This document shows, in pieces, positions 6,994 through 12,532 of a stretch of 12,532 nt of DNA. Below the pieces are notes generated by a model. That model saw nothing but the letters and a program-made list of their open reading frames with translations, was not told the DNA's origin and did no database searches. Origin of the DNA: Candidatus Portnoybacteria bacterium CG10_big_fil_rev_8_21_14_0_10_36_7 (GTDB taxonomy: Bacteria > Patescibacteriota > Minisyncoccia > Portnoybacterales > PFDW01); contig PFDW01000033.1 in NCBI GenBank assembly GCA_002793835.1, positions 1 to 12,532 on the forward strand, written 5' to 3'. A program made the translations under genes and the position numbers. How positions within the stretch are numbered: position 1 is the stretch's first letter; each line of letters begins with the position of its first letter.

Positions 6994-7021
6994 AAAAGCC
7001 CTCAGAAACATGGGGGCTTTT
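6994..7021 (+). terminator. Intrinsic terminator after the orphan gene
   Basis: AAAAGCCCTCA (6994-7004) pairs with TGGGGGCTTTT (7011-7021) around GAAACA, giving an 11-bp stem with one T-G pair. The 3' arm ends in four T and continues into TATTATTTTG. It begins five bases after the stop at 6986-6988. Confidence 0.88.
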
Positions 7022-7037
7022 ATTATTTTGTATGACG

Positions 7038-7046
7038 TGGTATAAT
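7038..7046 (+). promoter_or_regulatory. Extended -10 promoter of the DUF5671-dnaG-rpoD operon
   Basis: TGGTATAAT combines a perfect TATAAT (7041-7046) with the TGn extension one base upstream. No convincing -35 box lies 17 bases before; that region is the T-rich tail of the preceding terminator. Transcription would start near 7053, giving a leader of about 24 bases to the ATG at 7077. It is the only clear promoter seen for the three genes downstream. Confidence 0.72.
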
Positions 7047-7076
7047 ATGGTTAATTTAAGAATTAATTATAAAAAT

Positions 7077-8012
7077 ATGGATCAAAAATCGACACCAAAA
7101 GACGTTTTTTTACAACTGCTCAATATAGCAGCTTTGTATGCTAGCGTAATAAGCTTTATTACTATCTGGTGGCAGTATGCTAATACATGGTTTCCAGATA
7201 AGTTGAGCTATTATTACCAAGGTAATTTAAGCGCTATCAGGTCAGCAACTTCGGTTATTGTCGTTTTTTTTGCGTTATATATTTTTATAGCTTGGCTTAT
7301 TGAAAAAGACGTCCAAAAAGAGCCAGGGAAAAGAGATATCAAAATAAGAAAATGGCTTTTATATTTAACGTTATTTATAGCAGCCATAACCATAGCCATT
7401 GATTTAAGTAGATTGATATATGAATTCTACAGCGGTTCATTAACTGTTTTATTTATAATAAAAGTATTTGTGATACTAATTGTTGCTGGTGCAGTCTTTG
7501 GTTATAATTTGTGGGACTTGCGTAGAGATAGTAACGAAAAAACAAATATACCCAAAACTTTTGCTTGGGTAACTTCAATTGTCGTAGTGTTAACAATTAT
7601 TGGTGGTTTTTTCATTGTTGGTTCTCCTCAAAAACAACGACAGATTGAGTTTGATAATCAAAGAATTAATCATTTACAGATGATTCAATCGCAAATTGTG
7701 AGCTATTGGCAACAGAAGGAAATGGTTCCCACATCCTTGGCAAATTTAAGCAATGATATTTCGGGTTTTATAGCACCAGCCGACCCTGAAAACGACGCTC
7801 CTTATGAGTATAGCGTCTTGGGCGAACTAAGTTTTCAATTGTGTGCGACATTTAATCAAGTAAGCCTCAACAGCGGTATTAAAAATATGGGGATGACAAT
7901 CCCTTATCAATATGGAGTCGCGGAAAATTGGGGTCATGATGCGGGTAGAGTTTGCTTTGATAGGGCCATTGATCCAGATATTTATTCTACGAATCCAAAG
8001 CTAAGTAGATAA
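7077..8012 (+). CDS. DUF5671-type multi-pass membrane protein with pseudopilin-like C-terminal domain
   Basis: A 311-residue membrane protein from the ATG at 7077. The longer frame from 7032 is rejected as the start because that ATG lies upstream of, and runs through, the -10 box at 7041-7046. The opening PKDVFLQLLNIAALYASVISF resembles the DUF5671 proteins found in candidate-phyla genomes. Five hydrophobic segments lie at about 12-32, 56-76, 94-110, 122-143 and 163-182. The remaining 125 residues are soluble: a helix (QRINHLQMIQSQIVSYWQQK), then VPTSLANL, a 'P-A-D-P-E' segment, YEYSVLGELSFQLCATF and GHDAGRVCFDRAIDP. This resembles the C-terminal half of type II pseudopilins (inference). C256 and C293 could form a disulfide if the domain is outside. 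dnaG begins six bases after the stop. Function unknown; its place at the head of a replication/transcription operon is conspicuous. Confidence 0.82.
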   Translation: MDQKSTPKDVFLQLLNIAALYASVISFITIWWQYANTWFPDKLSYYYQGNLSAIRSATSVIVVFFALYIFIAWLIEKDVQKEPGKRDIKIRKWLLYLTLFIAAITIAIDLSRLIYEFYSGSLTVLFIIKVFVILIVAGAVFGYNLWDLRRDSNEKTNIPKTFAWVTSIVVVLTIIGGFFIVGSPQKQRQIEFDNQRINHLQMIQSQIVSYWQQKEMVPTSLANLSNDISGFIAPADPENDAPYEYSVLGELSFQLCATFNQVSLNSGIKNMGMTIPYQYGVAENWGHDAGRVCFDRAIDPDIYSTNPKLSR

Positions 8013-8018
8013 AAGAAA

Positions 8019-9788
8019 ATGGCGGGAAAATTTTTAAGCAGTCCAAGCGAAGAAATAAAAAATCGTCTGGATATTATTGAAGTTATAGGAGGTTATATTA
8101 AGCTTGCTAAAGCTGGGCGTAATTATCGAGCAAATTGTCCATTTCATTCCGAGAAGACGCCATCTTTCATGGTATCGCCCGATAGACAAATATTTCACTG
8201 TTTTGGTTGCGGAGAAGGAGGCGACATATTTAAGTTTGTTATGAAAATGGAGGGTTTAGAATTTGTAGACGCTCTGAAGCTTTTAGCCCAAAGAGCTGGA
8301 GTTAAACTTCAAAAAACAGATCCAAAATTAAGAAGCGAACGACAAAAATTATTAGAAATATCTGCCGACGCATCATCGTTCTTTCAAAAAAAATTAAAAT
8401 CTTCTATGGGAGAAAAGATAGAAGAATATTTAAAAAAGAGAGGTGTTAAGAAAAAAACTATTGAGGATTGGCAGTTGGGTTTTGCTCCGGATTCCTTTGA
8501 GGCCTTAACGGATTATTTAGCAGAAAAAAATTATTTGCTGGCCGATATTGAAAAAACAGGGCTCATAGTTCATAAAGACGGTACGAATAATTATTTTGAT
8601 AGATTCAGAAATAGGATAATGTTTCCTATAACTGATCACAACGGACAAGTCGTTGGTTTTTCTGGAAGAATTTTTGGCGAAGATAAAGATACGGCTAAAT
8701 ATATCAATTCACCACAAACATTAATCTATGATAAAAGTAGGATTTTGTTTGGGCTAGGTAAAGCTAAAGTTGCAATAAGGCAAGCTGGATATTGCGTAGT
8801 GGTTGAGGGCAATATGGACACTTTGATGAGTCAACAGGCGGGAATCAAAAATTGTGTAGCCTCTAGTGGCACTGCTATGACGCAGTATCAGCTAAAGATT
8901 TTAAAAAGATATACAGAGAATTTAGTTCTGGCCTTTGACATGGATATAGCTGGTGAAACCGCAACAAGGCGTGGAATCGATTCAGCGCTTAACGAAGGTT
9001 TTAATATAAAGATTGTTAGAATAAGCGAGAAAGACCCAGCTGATTTGATAAAAGACGACCCTAAGCTGTGGATTGAAGCTCTAAAGGATACAAAAAATAT
9101 TATTCAGTACTATTTTGAGTCGGTTTTTGCAAAATATAACCCGGAAATAGTTGAACAAAAGAGGGAAATAGGGAAAATTTTATTACCAGTGGTTTCCCAA
9201 ATAAATAACAAGGTTTTGCAAGGGCATTGGATTGGAGAATTAGCTAAAAGACTTAAGATATCCGAAAATGCGCTCAATGAAGCACTGAAGCAATTTGCTT
9301 CACTTAAGAAGGCAAATACACAGCACGCAGATGATTCTATCAGGCTTTTATCTACTGTGAGTAGATTTGGTAAGCTAGAAGAAAGACTGATTGGGCTTCT
9401 GACAATGGTGTCAGAAGGTAAAGAGCATCTAAATGAGTTTACCAAGAGCTCGTTTGCATCGGAAGAAAATGGAAAATTATTTGAACATATCAAGAAATAT
9501 TGCAAAAAAGTAAAAAAAGAGATAGATTTAGCAAAGTTACATAAAGACATTCCCGAAGAGCAAATAGCTAAATATAATGAAATTATATTTCAAATAGAGG
9601 AAAATCCTCCCGACGATTTAAAAATTGAATTGGAATTATGTGTAGCAGAAATGAAAAAGCAAGAGAAAAAAAAGGAACTCGAAGCACTAGGCCAGCAGAT
9701 AGAAGAAGCAGAAACTAAAAAAAATAAAAAAGAATTAAAAAAACTATTAGAGCAATTTAATATAGTAAGTTCAAAAATAAATGGCTAA
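8019..9788 (+). CDS. dnaG: DNA primase
   Basis: A 589-residue DnaG-type primase, which makes RNA primers at the replication fork. The N-terminal CHC2 zinc domain has C40, H43, C61 and C64 (CPFH ... CFGC). The RNA polymerase-like core includes [13 protein letters not shown] (192-204) and GFSGR (213-217). The TOPRIM catalytic residues are present: E263 in VVEGNMD (261-267) and D307/D309 in AFDMDIAG (305-312). In the first motif the usual tyrosine (EGYMD) is asparagine. The C-terminal region, from about 370, is poorly conserved and ends in a long charged helix rich in Lys/Glu (about 540-580), the expected position of the helicase-interacting domain. It starts with ATG six bases after the upstream stop, behind only a weak purine run (AAAAGAAA). 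Its last eight bases overlap rpoD, so translation of the two is probably coupled. Confidence 0.96.
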   Translation: MAGKFLSSPSEEIKNRLDIIEVIGGYIKLAKAGRNYRANCPFHSEKTPSFMVSPDRQIFHCFGCGEGGDIFKFVMKMEGLEFVDALKLLAQRAGVKLQKTDPKLRSERQKLLEISADASSFFQKKLKSSMGEKIEEYLKKRGVKKKTIEDWQLGFAPDSFEALTDYLAEKNYLLADIEKTGLIVHKDGTNNYFDRFRNRIMFPITDHNGQVVGFSGRIFGEDKDTAKYINSPQTLIYDKSRILFGLGKAKVAIRQAGYCVVVEGNMDTLMSQQAGIKNCVASSGTAMTQYQLKILKRYTENLVLAFDMDIAGETATRRGIDSALNEGFNIKIVRISEKDPADLIKDDPKLWIEALKDTKNIIQYYFESVFAKYNPEIVEQKREIGKILLPVVSQINNKVLQGHWIGELAKRLKISENALNEALKQFASLKKANTQHADDSIRLLSTVSRFGKLEERLIGLLTMVSEGKEHLNEFTKSSFASEENGKLFEHIKKYCKKVKKEIDLAKLHKDIPEEQIAKYNEIIFQIEENPPDDLKIELELCVAEMKKQEKKKELEALGQQIEEAETKKNKKELKKLLEQFNIVSSKING

Positions 9789-10995
9789 AAAAATCAAAAA
9801 AAAGAAACCGAAAAAAATAGTAAAGAAAAAGAAGCCGAGTAAAAAGGTAAAGAAATTGATTCGTAAGAAAAAAGGGGAAGTAAAAAAAATCAAGAGAGTC
9901 AAGAAGGTACTTATTGGTGACGAACAAATAAAAGCCTTTATCGATAAAACTAAGCACCGTGGGTTTATAACTGAGTCGGAAATTTTACATAATTTTCCTA
10001 GAATTGAAAAAGATATTGATGGCTTAGAAAAACTTTATAATAGACTGCAAGAAGCTAATATCAAAATTGTTGAATCAGGAGACTTGATTAAGGTTGTACC
10101 GATGCCAGAAATGCCCAAAGTGAAAGTTGAAAAGCAACCTACTATTGAGGCCGATGTTTCGGGCACAGTTTATGATTCAATCCAGATGTATCTAAGAGAA
10201 ATCGGTAAGGTGCCGTTAATTAATGGTGCTGAAGAGGTGGAATTAGCGAAGCGTATTGAAAAAGGAGAAGTGGAAGCAAGGCAAAAGTTAACTAATGCTA
10301 ATTTAAGGCTTGTTGTAAGCATCGCTAAAAAGTATGCCAATAGAAGTCCTAATTTGACTCTTTTAGATTTGATTCAAGAGGGGAATATCGGACTCTTCAA
10401 GGCCGTAGAAAAATTTGACTATCATAAAGGTTATAAGTTTTCTACTTATGCAACGTGGTGGATAAGGCAAGCCATCACCCGTGCATTAGCAGATCAATCT
10501 AGGACTATTAGGATTCCAGTTCATATGGTTGAAACTATTTCAAAATATACGCAAGTAAAAAGACGCTTAGTTCAGGACTTAGGTCGCGACCCATTGCCAG
10601 AAGAAATTGCAGCTGAAATGGGCGTGGAAGTTGATAAGGTGCATCAAATAATGAAAATATCTCAAGATACCGTTTCTTTAGAGGCACCAGTAGGGGACGA
10701 TGATGAAGACTCAACTTTGGCCGAGTTTGTTGAAGATGATAAAACATTGTTGCCAACTAGCGCAGTAGCTCATTCTCTGCTAAAGGACCAGTTAAAATTT
10801 ATATTAGATGACATGACACCACGAGAACAAAAAATAATTAGGATGCGCTTTGGGCTCGAAGATGGTGTTACGCATACGTTGGAAGAAGTAGGCAAAGAAT
10901 TTGGAGTTACTCGAGAGAGAATTCGACAAATTGAAGCAAAGTCACTCGAAAAGATACGACAGCACAAATCAATGGATAAATTAAGAAGTTATTAG
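9781..10995 (+). CDS. rpoD: Primary (housekeeping) RNA polymerase sigma factor RpoD/SigA
   Basis: A 404-residue group 1 sigma factor, which directs RNA polymerase to -10/-35 promoters such as those in this window. Residues 1-42 are an unusual basic tail with 24 lysines. Residues about 44-110 form a region 1.1-like helical domain, and region 1.2 is [15 protein letters not shown] (132-146). Region 2 runs about 167-240: [33 protein letters not shown], and the -10-binding [18 protein letters not shown]. Region 3 is about 245-320 ([26 protein letters not shown]). Region 4 is about 330-400, with [15 protein letters not shown] and the helix-turn-helix [29 protein letters not shown] that reads the -35 box. 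It overlaps dnaG by eight bases, has no Shine-Dalgarno site, and ends at a strong terminator. dnaG-rpoD is the core of the classical macromolecular synthesis operon; rpsU is absent here. Confidence 0.97.
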   Translation: MAKKIKKKKPKKIVKKKKPSKKVKKLIRKKKGEVKKIKRVKKVLIGDEQIKAFIDKTKHRGFITESEILHNFPRIEKDIDGLEKLYNRLQEANIKIVESGDLIKVVPMPEMPKVKVEKQPTIEADVSGTVYDSIQMYLREIGKVPLINGAEEVELAKRIEKGEVEARQKLTNANLRLVVSIAKKYANRSPNLTLLDLIQEGNIGLFKAVEKFDYHKGYKFSTYATWWIRQAITRALADQSRTIRIPVHMVETISKYTQVKRRLVQDLGRDPLPEEIAAEMGVEVDKVHQIMKISQDTVSLEAPVGDDDEDSTLAEFVEDDKTLLPTSAVAHSLLKDQLKFILDDMTPREQKIIRMRFGLEDGVTHTLEEVGKEFGVTRERIRQIEAKSLEKIRQHKSMDKLRSY

Positions 10996-11006
10996 AGGTC
11001 ATATGC

Positions 11007-11032
11007 AAAACCCCGACGATAATCGGGGTTTT
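11007..11032. terminator. Bidirectional intrinsic terminator between rpoD and copA
   Basis: AAAACCCCGA (11007-11016) and TCGGGGTTTT (11023-11032) form a perfect 10-bp stem around CGATAA. The T-run serves rpoD on the plus strand, and the A-run gives the matching U-run for copA on the minus strand. It lies 11 bases after the rpoD stop and 21 bases beyond the copA stop. Confidence 0.92.
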
Positions 11033-11053
11033 GTTGTGGATTGGTTGGCTATT

Positions 11054-12532
11054 TTATTTAAATCTTTTGAGGCGTAATGAGTTGAGAACCACCGAAATTG
11101 AGCTGGCTGCCATAGCTCCAGCAGCTAAAATGGGGTTTAAAGTTATTTTCCAGATTGGATACAAAATTCCAGCCGCTACCGGAATCAAAACTATATTATA
11201 ACCAAATGCCCAAAAAAGATTTTGCTTAATATTTCGCATAGTTCGTTTAGATAATGATAATGCTGAAACTACTCCGCGTAGATCTCCACTGACTAATGTT
11301 ATATTTGAAGACTCAATGGAAACGTCGGTTCCAGTTCCTAACGAAATACCAATGTCCGCTTGAGCGAGTGCAGGAGAGTCATTTATACCATCACCTACCA
11401 TGGCGACCTTAAGTCCCGATGCTTGTAGTTCTTTGATCTTGCCTGATTTGTCCTGAGGTAAAACATCGGCCAAAACATCATCAATCCCGACTTCCTTAGC
11501 AATAGCTTTTGCAGTGCGTTGATTATCTCCAGTTATCATAATAACTTTAAGACCTAAGTTATGAAGTGATTTCACTGCTTCCTTGGAGCCATCTTTTAGA
11601 GTATCGGATACTGTTATCATGCCAAGCGCTTGTAATTCGTTAGACAGAATCATAGCCGTATTACCTTCTTCTTCAAATTTTTCAATTTCTTTAGCATGAT
11701 TAGAAACATCAATATTTTTTGAAGACATCAATCTTCGGTTCCCAAAGTAAAACTTTTGGTCTTGATTATTGATAGTAATAATTCCCTCAAGACCATGACC
11801 TGGCATGGCATTAAAGTTCTTAACCGTTGATAAAATAATTTTTTCATTTTTTGCTTCATCTCTTATCGCTTTATCTAGAGGGTGGGATGAGTTTTGTCCG
11901 ATGCTAGCGGCCAATTCAACAATTGCCTTTGCGATTGGATGCTCTGATTGTTTTTCTAAAGAAGCTGATATTTCCAAAATATTCTTTTTGCTCTCGTTAA
12001 ATGGAATAATGCCTATAACCGCTGGCTCACCATTAGTCAGAGTACCTGTTTTATCAAAGACAATAACATTGAGTTTATGAGCAGTTTCTAGGCTAGAAGC
12101 ATCTCGAAATATGATGCCGTGCTCGGCGCCCTTTCCTGTCCCAACCATTATTGCGGTTGGCGTAGCGAGTCCCAAAGCACACGGACAGGCGATTATTAAG
12201 ACCGCTACGAAATTAATTAAGGAGATGGTAAACCCGAACCCAGCGGCAAACCAAATGGTAAAAGTAATAATAGAAATTACAATAACTATAGGTACAAAAT
12301 ATCCAGAGATTATATCTGCTAATCGTTGAATAGGCGCCTTAGATCCTTGTGCTTGTTCTACCATTTTTACAATTTGTGATAAAAAAGTTTCCGATCCAAT
12401 TTTTGTTGCTTCAAATTTAAAAGCTCCAGTTTTATTAATAGTGGCTCCGATTACAATGTCACCCATCTTTTTATCTATTGGCATCGATTCACCTGTTACC
12501 ATTGATTCATCAATAGAAGACTGCCCTTCAAT
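11054..12532 (-). CDS. copA: Copper-type P1B ATPase (CopA family), 5' end outside window
   Basis: The frame is open to the right edge, adding ten codons ([10 protein letters not shown]) before the first ATG at 12502, so this is the C-terminal 492 residues of a longer pump. ATP hydrolysis drives export of a soft metal, most likely Cu(I). Counting from the edge: actuator TGES (13-16), transmembrane metal site CPC (116-118), phosphorylated Asp in DKTGT (160-164), nucleotide-domain HP (198-199) and GHGLEG (245-250), TGDN (334-337) and GDGIND (380-385). The final membrane helices carry GYN and MAASS (474-478), the usual P1B-1 copper residues. A second HP-containing segment follows the first and may be a small duplication. 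The N-terminal metal-binding domains and first membrane helices would lie beyond the edge. It is convergent with rpoD and shares its terminator. Copper rather than silver specificity is inferred from the family. Confidence 0.95.
   Translation of the reverse strand: MEGQSSIDESMVTGESMPIDKKMGDIVIGATINKTGAFKFEATKIGSETFLSQIVKMVEQAQGSKAPIQRLADIISGYFVPIVIVISIITFTIWFAAGFGFTISLINFVAVLIIACPCALGLATPTAIMVGTGKGAEHGIIFRDASSLETAHKLNVIVFDKTGTLTNGEPAVIGIIPFNESKKNILEISASLEKQSEHPIAKAIVELAASIGQNSSHPLDKAIRDEAKNEKIILSTVKNFNAMPGHGLEGIITINNQDQKFYFGNRRLMSSKNIDVSNHAKEIEKFEEEGNTAMILSNELQALGMITVSDTLKDGSKEAVKSLHNLGLKVIMITGDNQRTAKAIAKEVGIDDVLADVLPQDKSGKIKELQASGLKVAMVGDGINDSPALAQADIGISLGTGTDVSIESSNITLVSGDLRGVVSALSLSKRTMRNIKQNLFWAFGYNIVLIPVAAGILYPIWKITLNPILAAGAMAASSISVVLNSLRLKRFK

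Noticed and set aside
7032..7076. Start of the DUF5671-type protein at 7032 or 7047
   Set aside because: The ATG at 7032 lies upstream of the TATAAT box at 7041-7046, and the ATG at 7047 is directly after it, before the expected transcription start near 7053. The ATG at 7077 also gives the family-like beginning.
9110..9550. Antisense open frame within dnaG
   Set aside because: It mirrors the charged helical C-terminal region of the primase and has no initiation signal; read as a shadow frame.
1..12532. CRISPR arrays, insertion sequences, phage or defence genes, tRNA or rRNA genes
   Set aside because: No regularly spaced repeats, transposase or integrase motifs, terminal inverted repeats, or RNA-gene signatures were seen on either strand.

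Overview
The window looks like a piece of a low-GC, streamlined bacterial chromosome. It most resembles the Candidate Phyla Radiation (Patescibacteria). That reading rests on the AT-rich composition, very short intergenic gaps, a DUF5671-type membrane protein ahead of dnaG and rpoD, a short HPF, and little Shine-Dalgarno use. TGA acts as a normal stop (for example at the end of typA), so this is not one of the lineages that read UGA as glycine. The lineage is an inference; no rRNA or tRNA gene is present.

Layout. Positions 1-741 hold the remains of an unrecognised gene, broken by one frameshift and two in-frame stops. Positions 838-3911 hold a two-gene unit: a membrane-anchored FecR-domain protein with a C-terminal IPT/TIG domain, then a CHASE2-type class III adenylate cyclase. 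Positions 3965-6180 carry two ribosome-associated factors, a short hibernation factor (HPF/RaiA family) and the GTPase TypA/BipA. Positions 6269-6988 encode an orphan protein with the only strong Shine-Dalgarno site in the window, closed by an intrinsic terminator. Positions 7077-10995 form a tight operon: DUF5671-type membrane protein, DnaG primase and the primary sigma factor RpoD. A bidirectional terminator separates it from a convergent, 5'-truncated copper-type P1B ATPase (11054 to the right edge).

Regulation is readable in places. The fecR-like gene and hpf are preceded by nearly identical promoters (24 of 29 aligned bases), each with a TATAAT box six bases before the ATG, which predicts leaderless mRNAs. 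typA has a perfect TTGACA-N17-TATAAT promoter, but an intrinsic-terminator hairpin lies between it and the start codon, an attenuator-like arrangement. The DUF5671 operon is preceded by an extended -10 (TGGTATAAT).

Functionally, the left half pairs an envelope sensor module with cAMP synthesis. The centre handles ribosome protection and assembly under stress. The right half supplies replication priming and housekeeping transcription. The copper pump is a separate unit. The most notable points are the paired leaderless promoters, the FecR/CHASE2-cyclase module, the hairpin in the typA leader, the membrane pseudopilin-like protein placed where rpsU sits in the classical macromolecular synthesis operon, and the decayed gene at the left edge. 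I see no clear novel defence or mobile system.
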